Under the pieces are notes generated by a model, which searched no databases, had not been told where the DNA came from, and saw only the letters and a program-made list of their open reading frames with translations. A DNA stretch of 64,000 nucleotides, from assembly GCF_014108865.1 (NCBI RefSeq), contig NZ_CP053928.1:2666001-2730000 (forward strand). The letters run 5' to 3'. The position numbers and the translations under genes are program-made. Below, piece by piece: positions 52,001-59,660 of this stretch. The DNA is from Nocardioides sp. WS12 (GTDB taxonomy: Bacteria; Actinomycetota; Actinomycetes; Propionibacteriales; Nocardioidaceae). Position 1 is the first letter of the stretch, and every line of letters starts with the position of its first letter.

Positions 52001-52304
52001 AACTGATGGCGTGCACCCGGGCGCCCGCGGGGACCGGCGTACCGCCTTCCTCGGGCGGAATGCCACCGTCACTGTCGACGGTCACCTCGGAGTGGCCCAC
52101 GAAGACATTGGCGAGGGGAGCGCTCGCCAGATCTGACTGCAGGCTGACCAGGTCCGCATGTGCGTTGGCCTGGTACGACGCCGGCAGCGGGTCTGCGTGG
52201 GCCGTTCCCGAGGGTATCGCCACGGTGAACACAGCTGCCGTGGCAAGTGACGTGCCGATCAGAAGAGCGGCACGCAGCCGACCAGGGTTGGAGACTGCGG
52301 CCAT
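49080..52304 (-). CDS. Exported thrombospondin type-3 repeat Ca-binding protein
   Basis: A 1074-residue exported protein. A signal peptide ([15 protein letters not shown]... ending AHA) is followed by a ~330-residue beta-rich domain, probably an adhesion or anchor-type domain, and then ~700 residues of TSP3-like repeats of the form [30 protein letters not shown]. The dense Asp at alternate positions fits Ca binding. I see no LPXTG, TM anchor or C-terminal sorting signal. The ATG at 52304 has AGGAG nine bases upstream. Likely a secreted or loosely attached surface protein; its partner is unknown. Confidence 0.85.
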   Translation of the reverse strand: MAAVSNPGRLRAALLIGTSLATAAVFTVAIPSGTAHADPLPASYQANAHADLVSLQSDLASAPLANVFVGHSEVTVDSDGGIPPEEGGTPVPAGARVHAISSNVDAQLLEDGSTIQTDEVERTAPPTLAPLSGDLLDVDLSPVADIGTLHGDVTANYVSDLECPTATGGVRLLGSSQTDALGVSLLGVPDLPVANVGQIDASDVTTKTELIDVAGDGDAVRSTSTLTLGDVNLLGGLVTVSVTSPVVITAQSDGTNTPTTTVSNTTAEVAVAGIPVVTLQPDGIAVPVNVPLGLASVTLNLALFDANPVISGQTATLDLGAVLSVDLSVSLLGNPLVDLDLGVGAMSVTATAPAGGVECGALDDTDGDGLTDIEEDGLGTDPNDTDSDDDGLTDGAEVDTDGGGPDTGTGTDPLVADTDGGGVNDGTEVNTDLTDPLNPADDVQTDSDGDGLTDSEEGGLGTDPDDADSDDDGIEDGAEVDTDGPGPDTGTGTDPTDADSDDDGLTDGEELDTDGVGPDTGTGTNPLVADTDGGGVNDGTEVDNGTNPVDNPADDNDRDLDGLTDAEEDALGTDPADADSDDDGLDDGVEVDTDAGGPDTGTGTDPNDADTDNDGLNDGAEVNTHDTDPLDPDTDDGGVTDGAEIDNGTNPVDNPADDLPSTDTDGDGLTDVEEGALGTDPGDADTDNDGLSDGAEVNTHDTDPLDPDTDAGGVNDGTEVDNGTDPVATPGDDLAATGDTDGDGLTDVDEDAAGTDPGDADTDGDGLSDGAEVNTHQTDPLDPDTDDGGVTDGAEVANGTNPVDAPADDVPSNDRDGDGLTNDEETTLGTDPDDSDTDNDGLTDGAEVNTHDTDPLDTDTDNDGVQDGQEITDGTMPTDSDSDNDGLNDGAEKAAGTNPLRADTDRDGLSDQRELAGPTGCTTGHTNPLRADTDGDTLSDGKEVVGMSIRQTYFTNSGRPRNGKNIGIVRTNPCVRDTDRDGLTDGAEVAGLAINQVVVRSRANGGKYKITIRKTNPTRKDTDGDGLSDKQEVTGSANWRFKKRKTDPTVADTDWGGGKDGAEVKNRSDPSRHG

Positions 52305-52418
52305 TGTGTGGAACTCCTGACAGCGGTGGAACCTGATCGGATCCACCCACTATTGACCCGCAGATGCCGCGCGGTGAGGCCTCAAACCGAAATCAGGACG
52401 AAGTCCCGATCGGTCTCC

Positions 52419-53243
52419 TCACGAATGACCAAGGTCGGCCCCGAAGAGCGCCGTTCCGGGGGTCAGGGTGCCCCGCACCCGGGACCAGCCACCCCAGAGC
52501 CGGTCGTGCTCGACGGGCCATTCCGGCTCGAGCAAGGTGGTCAGGTGGAAGCCGGCGCCGGCCAGCAACTGGACCCAGTCACCGAGCGTGCGGTGGTGTT
52601 CGACGTACGACGTCTGGCCGGTCTCGTCGTCGACCTCGACGTAGGGCGTGCGGTCCCAGTAGGACTGGGTCGCGGTGAGCCCGTCCTCGGTGGGGTCGTC
52701 GGGGAACATCCACCGGGTCGGGTGGGTGATGGAGAACGCGAACCGGCCGCCGGGGCGCAGGACGCGGGCGGTCTCGGCGACGGCGGTGTCGATGTCGGCG
52801 ACGAACTGGAGGGCGCCGAAGGAGGAGAACACGACGTCGAAGCTGTTGTCGGCGAACGGGAGGTCGGTCGCCGTACCCCGGACGCTCGGCACGGCCACAC
52901 CGGTGATCTCGTCGACGCGGCGCGAGTGCTGGAGTTGGCGGTGGGACAGGTCGAGCCCGAAAGCGCGTCCGCCGCGACTGCGGATCCATCGTGAGCACTG
53001 CCCGGCGCCGGAGCCGACTTCGAGGACGTCGCGGTCCTTGACCTCACCCAGGATCCCGGCGTCGGCCTCGGTCAGGCCCTCGGGGCCCCAGAGGAAACCG
53101 GCGTCGCCGAGGAACTCCCCGTGCGTCGCCTGGTACTCGTCGGCGTAGCGGTCCCAGTCGGCACCATTGGCGCTGCGGGACTCCTGTTCGTCGGCGGGTC
53201 GGCGGTGGGCCGTGACCGGCGGGTGGAGCCACTCCTGTTGCAC
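52419..53243 (-). CDS. Class I SAM-dependent methyltransferase
   Basis: A 274-residue methyltransferase with motif I VLEVGSGAGQCSRWI, GLDLSHRQLQHSR, and the FDVVFSSFGALQFVAD motif, then ARVLRPGGRFAFSITHP, a typical ubiE/type 11 layout. An N-terminal WDRYADEYQATHGEF segment is common in this group. I chose the GTG at 53243, seven bases after TATCCT, because the upstream frame extension overlaps the rpsA leader and is not family-like. It is divergent from rpsA. The substrate is unknown. Confidence 0.87.
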   Translation of the reverse strand: MQQEWLHPPVTAHRRPADEQESRSANGADWDRYADEYQATHGEFLGDAGFLWGPEGLTEADAGILGEVKDRDVLEVGSGAGQCSRWIRSRGGRAFGLDLSHRQLQHSRRVDEITGVAVPSVRGTATDLPFADNSFDVVFSSFGALQFVADIDTAVAETARVLRPGGRFAFSITHPTRWMFPDDPTEDGLTATQSYWDRTPYVEVDDETGQTSYVEHHRTLGDWVQLLAGAGFHLTTLLEPEWPVEHDRLWGGWSRVRGTLTPGTALFGADLGHS

Positions 53244-53250
53244 GAAGAAG

Positions 53251-53256
53251 AGGATA
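53251..53256 (-). promoter_or_regulatory. -10 element for leaderless methyltransferase gene
   Basis: TATCCT on the minus strand, seven bases before the GTG at 53243. Confidence 0.45.
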
Positions 53257-53266
53257 GTGCCGCCGG

Positions 53267-53297
53267 TTGGACGTGCGTGCAGCGCGGCGCGTACTCT
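53267..53297 (+). promoter_or_regulatory. Candidate rpsA promoter
   Basis: TTGGAC (53267-53272) and TACTCT (53292-53297) with a 19-base spacer, giving a ~90-base leader before the rpsA ATG. The spacing is slightly long. Confidence 0.4.
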
Positions 53298-53374
53298 TGA
53301 ATGTCCGCTTCCCCTCGGGAGGTGGTCCCGTGCCGCCCAAAGGGTGGTCATGGCCCAACTACATCTGCCCACCC

Positions 53375-53387
53375 AAGGACTGTCCTT
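53375..53387 (+). promoter_or_regulatory. Hairpin over the rpsA ribosome-binding site
   Basis: AAGGAC-T-GTCCTT, four bases before the rpsA ATG at 53392. The only purine-rich ribosome-binding candidate (AAGGA) lies in its left half. Confidence 0.45.
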
Positions 53388-53391
53388 ACTT

Positions 53392-54882
53392 ATGACGAGC
53401 ACCCTCTCGACTCCGATCTCGAGCCACTACGACGACAACGCGCCCCAGGTCGCGATCAACGACATTGGCTCCGAGGCGGACTTCCTGGCCGCCATCGATC
53501 TGACGATCAAGTACTTCAACGACGGCGACATCGTCGACGGCACCATCGTCAAGGTCGACCGCGACGAGGTCCTCCTCGACATCGGCTACAAGACCGAGGG
53601 CGTCATCCCCTCGCGCGAGCTGTCGATCAAGCACGACGTTGACCCCTCCGAGGTCGTCAAGGTCGGTGACAAGGTCGAGGCTCTCGTTCTCCAGAAGGAG
53701 GACAAGGAGGGTCGCCTGATCCTGTCCAAGAAGCGCGCCCAGTACGAGCGCGCCTGGGGCACGATCGAGGAGATCAAGGAAGCCGACGGCGTCGTCGAAG
53801 GCACCGTCATCGAGGTCGTCAAGGGCGGCCTCATCATCGACATCGGCCTGCGCGGCTTCCTGCCCGCCTCGCTGGTCGAGATGCGTCGCGTCCGCGACCT
53901 GCAGCCCTACGTGGGTCAGACCCTCGAGGCCAAGATCATCGAGCTCGACAAGAACCGCAACAACGTGGTCCTGTCGCGCCGTGCCTGGCTCGAGCAGACC
54001 CAGTCCGAGGTTCGCCACGGCTTCCTCACCCAGCTCCAGAAGGGCCAGATCCGCAAGGGTGTCGTGTCCTCGATCGTCAACTTCGGTGCGTTCGTGGACC
54101 TCGGCGGCGTTGACGGTCTCGTCCACGTCTCGGAGCTGTCCTGGAAGCACATCGACCACCCGTCCGAGGTCGTCACCGTCGGCGACGAGGTCACCGTCGA
54201 GGTGCTCGACGTCGACATGGAGCGCGAGCGCGTGTCGCTGTCGCTCAAGGCGACGCAGGAAGACCCGTGGCAGCACTTCGCCCGCACCCACCAGATCGGT
54301 CAGATCGTTCCCGGTAAGGTCACCAAGCTGGTGCCCTTCGGTTCGTTCGTCCGTGTCGAAGAGGGCATCGAGGGCCTCGTGCACATCTCCGAGCTGGCCG
54401 AGCGCCACGTGGAGATCCCCGAGCAGGTCGTCCAGGTCAACGACGACGTCATGGTCAAGATCATCGACATCGACCTCGAGCGTCGCCGGATCTCGCTCTC
54501 GCTGAAGCAGGCGAACGAGACCACCGCGGCTGTCGACGTCGAAGAGTTCGACCCGACGCTCTACGGCATGCCCGCCACGTACGACGAGGCCGGCAACTAC
54601 ATCTACCCGGAGGGCTTCGACCCCGAGACGGGCGAATGGCTCGAGGGCTTCGACGACCAGCGCGGCATCTGGGAAGAGCAGTACGCCAAGGCGCACGCTC
54701 GCTGGGAGGCGCACGTCAAGCAGCAGGCCGAGGCGAAGGTTGCCGAAGCCGAGGCTGGCGAGGCGACGTCGTACTCCTCTGGTGGTTCGGACGACGAGCA
54801 GGCCGAGGAGACCGGCGGCTCGCTGGCTTCCGACGAGGCGCTGCAGGCGCTTCGCGAGAAGCTCACCGGCGGCCAGGCCTGA
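53392..54882 (+). CDS. rpsA: 30S ribosomal protein S1
   Basis: Binds mRNA on the small subunit. The 496-residue protein has four S1 RNA-binding domains: about residues 40-110, 125-190, 215-285 and 300-370, the last two with KGVVSSIVNFGAFVDLGG and PGKVTKLVPFGSFVRVEEG. The C-terminal ~110 residues are acidic and low complexity, usual for actinobacterial S1. The ATG at 53392 gives the normal N-terminus; an in-frame ATG at 53350 would add 14 residues. A dispersed repeat and a strong terminator follow the stop. Confidence 0.96.
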   Translation: MTSTLSTPISSHYDDNAPQVAINDIGSEADFLAAIDLTIKYFNDGDIVDGTIVKVDRDEVLLDIGYKTEGVIPSRELSIKHDVDPSEVVKVGDKVEALVLQKEDKEGRLILSKKRAQYERAWGTIEEIKEADGVVEGTVIEVVKGGLIIDIGLRGFLPASLVEMRRVRDLQPYVGQTLEAKIIELDKNRNNVVLSRRAWLEQTQSEVRHGFLTQLQKGQIRKGVVSSIVNFGAFVDLGGVDGLVHVSELSWKHIDHPSEVVTVGDEVTVEVLDVDMERERVSLSLKATQEDPWQHFARTHQIGQIVPGKVTKLVPFGSFVRVEEGIEGLVHISELAERHVEIPEQVVQVNDDVMVKIIDIDLERRRISLSLKQANETTAAVDVEEFDPTLYGMPATYDEAGNYIYPEGFDPETGEWLEGFDDQRGIWEEQYAKAHARWEAHVKQQAEAKVAEAEAGEATSYSSGGSDDEQAEETGGSLASDEALQALREKLTGGQA

Positions 54883-54884
54883 TC

Positions 54885-54930
54885 CAAGGTCGTCGAGTAG
54901 CCGAGCCGCCAGGCGAGGCGTATCGAGACG
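54885..54930 (+). repeat. Dispersed repeat copy 2 (behind rpsA)
   Basis: Shares CAAGGTCGTCGAGTAGC and GCGTATCGAGACG with the copy behind gltD. It sits two bases after the rpsA stop and eight bases before the terminator stem. Confidence 0.75.
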
Positions 54931-54938
54931 CAAGCAAC

Positions 54939-54979
54939 GAAGGCCCCGACCTCACGGTCGGGGCCTTCGGCTTGTTTTT
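54939..54979 (+). terminator. Rho-independent terminator of rpsA
   Basis: A perfect 13-bp stem GAAGGCCCCGACC / GGTCGGGGCCTTC with loop TCAC, followed by GGCTTGTTTTT. Confidence 0.92.
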
Positions 54980-55058
54980 GGGCCGAGCGCGTCTTCGGCG
55001 CTGATGCGGGCAGCAAGCTGCCAGTCACGACGCCTCTCGCCGCGCTGCCGGCCGTGCT

Positions 55059-55166
55059 TCACGCGAACCAGGGAGTCGGGCGACGGGTGGAGAAGTCGTC
55101 GTGGCGTACCCAGACGACGAGGGATCGAAGGGCCAGGGCCAGGAGGAGGATCAGGAAGAGGTTCAT
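55059..55166 (-). CDS. Candidate 35-aa membrane micropeptide
   Basis: An ATG-to-TGA frame of 35 codons encoding a hydrophobic helix (NLFLILLLALALRSLVVWV) and a polar C-terminus (RHDDFSTRRPTPWFA). About 30 of 34 sense codons end in G or C, as expected for coding sequence here. It is divergent from the GlxA-type regulator, and the region between them holds repeated TGGCAG elements. No clear ribosome-binding site is seen. Not recognised. Confidence 0.4.
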   Translation of the reverse strand: MNLFLILLLALALRSLVVWVRHDDFSTRRPTPWFA

Positions 55167-55250
55167 GGCAGTAATCATGCTCTTGTCTGATTCCTGCCAC
55201 CAGTGGCAGAAAAGCCGCTTTGCGTTGATTTACTGCCACCTTCGTGGCAC
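55165..55250. promoter_or_regulatory. Cluster of TGGCAG inverted repeats (candidate operators)
   Basis: Two inverted repeats, CTGCCAC-CA-GTGGCAG (55194-55209) and TGCCAC-CTTC-GTGGCA (55234-55249), plus a TGGCAGTAAT half-site at 55165 mirrored by TTTACTGCCA at 55229-55238. They fill the gap between the micropeptide and the GlxA-type regulator. The TGGC core recalls the AdpA consensus, although the fifth base differs. Confidence 0.55.
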
Positions 55251-55259
55251 GCTGGCGGG

Positions 55260-56204
55260 ATGCTGACCAATGTCGCCGTCCTGGCCTTCGACGGGGTGGC
55301 TCCGTTCGAGCTCGGCATCCTGTGCGAGGCCTTCGGGATCGACCGCACCGCCGACGGAGTGCCCGCCCTCGACTTCGCTGTCTGCGCTGAGAACAACCTC
55401 CCGATGCGCACCTCGATGGGCTTCAACCTGCAGACAGACTTCGGGCTGGATCGCGTCGCGGAAGCCGACCTGATCGGTATTCCGGCGATCCCGCGCGGGG
55501 GAGTGCCGTCCGACGCCGTCATCGAGGCGATCCGCGCGGCCTATGACCGCGGCGCGCGCATCATGTCCGCCTGCAGTGGCGCCTTCGCGCTCGGCGCGGC
55601 CGGCTTGCTGGACGGCCGTGAGTGCACGACGCACTGGATGTACACCGACGAACTGCAGCGCCGGTTCCCGGACGCGATCGTCGTGCCCGAGGTGCTCTAC
55701 GTCGACACGGGCCAGATCGTCACCAGCGCCGGGAGCGCCGCCGGTCTGGATGCTGCGTTGCACATCTGGCGCCAGGAGTACGGCGCGGCGGTCGCCAACG
55801 TCGTGGCGCGTCGAGCCGTCGTACCGCCGTATCGCGACGGGGGACAGGCGCAGTTCATCGCGCGTGCCGTCCCGGACTGCGACGCCGACACCCTGCGGCC
55901 GTTGTTGACCTGGATCCTCGAGAACCTCGAGGAGGACCACGGGGTGGAGGCACTGGCGAAGCGCGCGGTGATGTCGCCGCGCACCTTCGCGCGCCGCTTC
56001 CGCGACGAGACGGGTACGACGCCGCACCACTGGGTGACGCGGCAGCGAGTCTCGGCGGCCGAGGAGCTCCTCGAGCGCACCGACCACCCGGTCGAGTGGA
56101 TCGCCGGGGAGGTCGGTTTCGGCAACGCGGCCACCCTGCGCCACCACTTCGTGCGGGTGCGCGGGGTGAGCCCGCAGGCGTACCGGCGCCAGTTCGCCTG
56201 CTGA
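55260..56204 (+). CDS. GlxA-family transcriptional regulator (DJ-1/PfpI + AraC HTH)
   Basis: A 314-residue regulator. Residues 1-~180 form a DJ-1/PfpI amidotransferase-like domain with the nucleophile-elbow sequence IMSACSGAFALGAAGLL; residues ~210-314 form an AraC-type DNA-binding domain with two HTH motifs (ALAKRAVMSPRTFARRFRDETG and EWIAGEVGFGNAATLRHHF). AdpA of Streptomyces has the same architecture. Repeated TGGCAG sites directly upstream suggest autoregulation and control of the divergent small ORF. The effector is unknown. Confidence 0.92.
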   Translation: MLTNVAVLAFDGVAPFELGILCEAFGIDRTADGVPALDFAVCAENNLPMRTSMGFNLQTDFGLDRVAEADLIGIPAIPRGGVPSDAVIEAIRAAYDRGARIMSACSGAFALGAAGLLDGRECTTHWMYTDELQRRFPDAIVVPEVLYVDTGQIVTSAGSAAGLDAALHIWRQEYGAAVANVVARRAVVPPYRDGGQAQFIARAVPDCDADTLRPLLTWILENLEEDHGVEALAKRAVMSPRTFARRFRDETGTTPHHWVTRQRVSAAEELLERTDHPVEWIAGEVGFGNAATLRHHFVRVRGVSPQAYRRQFAC

Positions 56205-56306
56205 CGCCGGAGGTATCGTTTTCGGGCATTGCCCGGTCGATGGTGCGGGCGTAGGTTCGGTTGCTTCGGAGGCGAATCACTCGGGTTCGCCCTGCAGGAG
56301 AGCGGT

Positions 56307-57944
56307 GTGCCGATGTCCCGTTTCATGGATCGAGCCCGACGAAGTAGGCGCTCCTGGGCGGTGGGACTGGCAGCCGTGGCCGTCGTGACGGTGATGGCGC
56401 CGACGACGGGCAGCACGGCGGCTCCGACGGCGGCGGGTCCGGTCTGTGAGCGTCGACAGAACAACACCTACGCAAAGTTGCTGGAGTGCGTGGGCGTGGC
56501 GGGCGTGCGCAAGCACCAGGCAGCGCTGCAGGCCGTCGCTGACGCCAACGGCGGCAACCGCTTCTCCGGGCTCGCCGGCTACGACGGTTCGGTCGACTAT
56601 GTCGTCAGCACCCTGCGCGCGGCCGGCTACACCCCGGTCGTCCAGGAGTTCGACTACCTCGCGTTCGAGGTTGCCGGCCCCTCGTCGCTGCAGCAGACCC
56701 AGCCGAACCCGACGACCTACGTGGAGGGCGTCGACTTCGGTGCCATCACCCAGTCCGATCCCGGCGACATCACGGCTTCGGTCACGCCCGTGGACCTGGC
56801 GCTCGGCCTCGGCAACGCCTCGACGAGCGGCTGCGACGTAGGCGACTTCGCCGGCTTCCCTGCGGGGGACATCGCGCTGCTGCAACGGGGGACCTGCACG
56901 TTCGAGATCAAGGCCGAGAACGCCGCGGCTGCTGGTGCGGTCGGGATCGTGATCTTCAACCAGGGCAACACCGATGCTGCCGACCGGCAGGGCATCCCGG
57001 CGGTGACCCTCTCGGCCAACAACACCAGTGGCATCCCGGTCATCGGCACCACCTACGCGCTGGGCGCGGAGTTGGCTGCGACCCCGGCCCTGGAGATGCG
57101 GGTCTTCGCGAACACGTTGCGCCAGATCCTGCCGACGGCCAATGTGCTGGCCGAGAAGAAGGGCATCAACACCGACAACGTCGTCATGGCCGGCGCCCAC
57201 CTCGACTCCGTCCTCGCGGGGCCGGGCATCAACGACAACGGTTCCGGAAGCGCGGCCGTACTCGAGACTGCGGTCCAGATCGCGAAGCTGAAGCCCGTCA
57301 ACACCCTCCGGTTCGCCTGGTGGGGAGCCGAGGAGAGCGGGCTCGTCGGTTCGACGAACTACGTCAACGGGCTCAGCGCGGAGGAGAAGGACCGGATCGC
57401 GCTCTACCTCAACTTCGACATGATCGGCTCGCCGAATTACATCCAGATGGTTTACGACAGCGACGAGTCCGGGTTCGCCGCTCCGGTCACGGTGCCGCCG
57501 GGGTCGGTCGCGATCGAGGACCTCTTCGAGTCGTTCTACACCTTGCGGAGTGAGCCGTACGACGACGCGGAGTTCAGCGGTCGCAGCGACTACCAGGCGT
57601 TCATCAACAACGGGATCCCGGCCGGTGGACTCTTCACCGGGGCCGAGGTGCCCAAGACCGCCGAACAGCAGTCGATCTGGGGCGGAACGGCCGGAGCGCA
57701 GTACGACCCGTGCTACCACGCCGCCTGCGACACCTTCGCGAACGTGAGCACCGACGCCCTCGCGATCAACTCCGACGCGGTCGCCTTCGCCGTATTGACG
57801 TACGCGTTCTCGACCGAAGCGGTGAACGGCGTACCGGGCGAGCCGGTGCCCGGCGACCTCGTCATCCCGCCGCCGGCCGGACCCCAGGGGACGGTCGGGA
57901 GCGGCGGCGGGGGTGCCGAGGACAAGCACCTGCCGTCGTCGTAG
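56307..57944 (+). CDS. Secreted M28-family aminopeptidase with PA domain
   Basis: A 545-residue exported zinc peptidase. A signal peptide is followed by an N-terminal portion, an inserted PA domain (about 120-260; ALLQRGTCTFEIKAENAAAAGAVGIVIFN in part), and the M28 catalytic domain. The metal ligands are visible: His in AGAHLDS, Asp in GINDNGSGS, Glu pair in WWGAEESG, Asp in NFDMIGSPN and His in CYHAACDT. The C-terminus is Gly/Pro-rich. I chose the GTG at 56307, six bases after AGGAG; the ATG at 56313 is the alternative. Likely releases amino acids from extracellular peptides. Confidence 0.9.
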   Translation: MPMSRFMDRARRSRRSWAVGLAAVAVVTVMAPTTGSTAAPTAAGPVCERRQNNTYAKLLECVGVAGVRKHQAALQAVADANGGNRFSGLAGYDGSVDYVVSTLRAAGYTPVVQEFDYLAFEVAGPSSLQQTQPNPTTYVEGVDFGAITQSDPGDITASVTPVDLALGLGNASTSGCDVGDFAGFPAGDIALLQRGTCTFEIKAENAAAAGAVGIVIFNQGNTDAADRQGIPAVTLSANNTSGIPVIGTTYALGAELAATPALEMRVFANTLRQILPTANVLAEKKGINTDNVVMAGAHLDSVLAGPGINDNGSGSAAVLETAVQIAKLKPVNTLRFAWWGAEESGLVGSTNYVNGLSAEEKDRIALYLNFDMIGSPNYIQMVYDSDESGFAAPVTVPPGSVAIEDLFESFYTLRSEPYDDAEFSGRSDYQAFINNGIPAGGLFTGAEVPKTAEQQSIWGGTAGAQYDPCYHAACDTFANVSTDALAINSDAVAFAVLTYAFSTEAVNGVPGEPVPGDLVIPPPAGPQGTVGSGGGGAEDKHLPSS

Positions 57945-57955
57945 AAGTCAGGACC

Positions 57956-58519
57956 TCAGAGGCGATTGAACGGCTCGGCGTAGGCGAATTGCCCGACAGG
58001 GTGCTCGCCCACGCCGAGCGCTCGCACCTGGAAGTAGTCGCCCCAGGCCGGGTCGGGTGATGTGACACCACGCTCCCGCGCCGGCACGAAACCGAACCTC
58101 GCGTAGTAGGCCGGGTCCCCGAGGAGGGCGACGAGAGTGTCGCCGGCCGCCTCGGCGCGGGCCAGCAGGTCGCGCACCAGCATCCCTCCGACGCCCGCGC
58201 GCTGGTGGTCGGGGCGCACGCTGAGTGGTCCCAGGCCGAGCGCCGGCGCGCCATCGACGTGCGCCCGGGTGGCCACGACATGGCCGACGATCTGGTCCCC
58301 GGAGGTCGCGACCAGCGAGAAGCCAGGCAGCCAACCGTCGTCGTCGCGCAGCCAGGTCAGCAGGTCGACCTCGCCTGGCGGCCCGCCGGGCCGGGTTGGT
58401 GGCGCCGAGTGCTCGGCGAGCGAGAAGGCAGCGGCCACGACCGATGCGATCTCGTCGACGTCGCTGGCGAGCTCTCGGCGGATCTCGAACGAGGTGGGCG
58501 CGGGGTCGGCAGGAGTCAT
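57956..58519 (-). CDS. GNAT family N-acetyltransferase
   Basis: A 187-residue GNAT protein with the acetyl-CoA-binding loop VRPDHQRAGVGGMLVRDLL (RxxGxG-type), an upstream IVGHVVATRAHV strand and the C-terminal DPAYYARFGFVPA motif typical of predicted YhbS-type acetyltransferases. The start at 58519 is chosen because the preceding ten residues are basic and not family-like. The substrate is unknown. It is convergent with the M28 peptidase gene and stands alone. Confidence 0.85.
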   Translation of the reverse strand: MTPADPAPTSFEIRRELASDVDEIASVVAAAFSLAEHSAPPTRPGGPPGEVDLLTWLRDDDGWLPGFSLVATSGDQIVGHVVATRAHVDGAPALGLGPLSVRPDHQRAGVGGMLVRDLLARAEAAGDTLVALLGDPAYYARFGFVPARERGVTSPDPAWGDYFQVRALGVGEHPVGQFAYAEPFNRL

Positions 58520-58615
58520 GGTGCGACGCAGGCTAGTCGTCTTGCCCACCCGACTCGACCGATTTTCGGTACGGAAGGCTGCTCGGCGCCGGGCCTCCCC
58601 ATCGACATCGCTTCA

Positions 58616-58642
58616 CGATATGCTCATATCGTTTCGCGATAT
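58616..58642. promoter_or_regulatory. Overlapping CGATATG inverted repeats (candidate operator)
   Basis: CGATATG-CT-CATATCG followed by -TTTCG-CGATAT, so the middle arm CATATCG pairs with both flanking arms. It lies about 30-60 bases before the DUF2975 gene. The AT-rich element stands out from the GC-rich background and is a likely repressor or promoter site. Confidence 0.55.
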
Positions 58643-58674
58643 GCACGGCTGCTTGCAAGAAGGAGAGTGGAGTC

Positions 58675-59433
58675 ATGCCACGACAGAAGGCTTTCCGGAT
58701 CGCGAGCGGGGTCGCCCTCGTCGCGTGGGTGGGTACGACCCTCGCTGGCCTGCTGGTGGCCGCTTTCGGGGTCATCGGGCTCGCGGGATGGGGTGACTAC
58801 CGGTACCACGTCGATGTGCCCCTACCCCTCCTGTCGCTGGACCTGGATTTCCAGCCGTCCTGGGAGGTGGTGCAGTTCGGCGACGTGTGCGACCAGGTCA
58901 ACATTCGCGAACCGGCGCAGGACTGCTACAACCTCGTGCTCGCACAGGGGGAGCAGCGGATGGACGGCGACGTGATCCTGCAAGGCGACGTGCAGCCGGT
59001 CGATGCTGCCCTGTCCGGTCGGCTCTTCCTGGACGCCGAACCCGGTTGGGATTCGCTCATGGCCTCCCTGTACGGGATGCAGGTGCTGGCGATGCTGGTC
59101 CTGGCCTTCCTCCTCGCGCAACTGTGGCTGCTGCTGCGCACGGCTTCTCAGGGCGAGACGTTCTCCGGCCCCATGGTCCGTCGGCTGCGCATCATCGGCG
59201 GGACGATCGTCGGCTGGGAGTTCCTCGAACCGTTCCTGTGGCTCTTCTTCAGTCCCAAGGCCAACGACTACCGCGAGATCACCATCGGGCCGTGGCCGCA
59301 TCTCTCCTTTGCCTCAATGGAGCCCGGCGGGCCGAGTTGGACGGTCGTCTCGTTCGGACTGCTGTTGCTCCTGCTCGCCGAACTCTTCCGCCATGGCGCT
59401 GACCTGGCTGAGGAGCAGAGGCTGACGGTCTGA
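58675..59433 (+). CDS. DUF2975 domain membrane protein
   Basis: A 252-residue protein with four TM helices (about 10-35, 134-155, 173-195 and 225-243) and an extracytoplasmic region after the first, the DUF2975 layout with the loop LRTASQGETFSGPMVRRLRIIG. A strong AAGGAG site precedes the ATG. DUF2975 proteins are regularly paired with a small YozG-type HTH protein, exactly as here: the next gene starts one base into its stop codon. Function is unknown; a membrane partner controlling the regulator is an inference. Confidence 0.87.
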   Translation: MPRQKAFRIASGVALVAWVGTTLAGLLVAAFGVIGLAGWGDYRYHVDVPLPLLSLDLDFQPSWEVVQFGDVCDQVNIREPAQDCYNLVLAQGEQRMDGDVILQGDVQPVDAALSGRLFLDAEPGWDSLMASLYGMQVLAMLVLAFLLAQLWLLLRTASQGETFSGPMVRRLRIIGGTIVGWEFLEPFLWLFFSPKANDYREITIGPWPHLSFASMEPGGPSWTVVSFGLLLLLLAELFRHGADLAEEQRLTV

Positions 59434-59651
59434 TGGCGATCGAGATCCGTCTCGACCACATGCTGCTCGAGCGCAAGATGACCCTGACCGAACTCGCAGA
59501 GCGCGTCGGCATCACGGTCGCGAATCTCTCGATCCTCAAGACCGGCAAGGCGAAGGCGGTGCGCCTGTCCACGCTGGACGCAGTGTGTCGCGAGCTTCAG
59601 TGCCAACCCGGCGACATCATCGTCCGGGTGGACGAGGCCAGCAGGTCGTGA
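59433..59651 (+). CDS. Small HTH transcriptional regulator (YozG/HTH_26-like)
   Basis: A 72-residue Xre-type regulator that is essentially one HTH domain: MAIEIRLDHMLLERKMTLTE leads into LAERVGITVANLSILKTGK and a conserved VCRELQCQPGDIIVR end, typical of YozG-like proteins. It begins on the last base of the DUF2975 stop (TGATG), so translation is coupled. A candidate operator lies upstream of the pair, consistent with autoregulation. Confidence 0.9.
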   Translation: MAIEIRLDHMLLERKMTLTELAERVGITVANLSILKTGKAKAVRLSTLDAVCRELQCQPGDIIVRVDEASRS

Positions 59652-59660
59652 ACCTGTCGC

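Noticed and set aside
49086..52136. 1016-codon open frame antisense to the TSP3-repeat gene (and a 636-codon one at 49459-51369)
   Set aside because: Both are by-products of the repetitive Asp/Gly/Thr codons; the translations are Val/Gly- or Ser/Val-only low-complexity sequence with no domain, and the opposite strand has a signal peptide, ribosome-binding site and clear repeats.
53350..53391. Upstream in-frame ATG as rpsA start
   Set aside because: It would add 14 residues (MAQLHLPTQGLSLL) not typical for S1; the ATG at 53392 gives the usual N-terminus.
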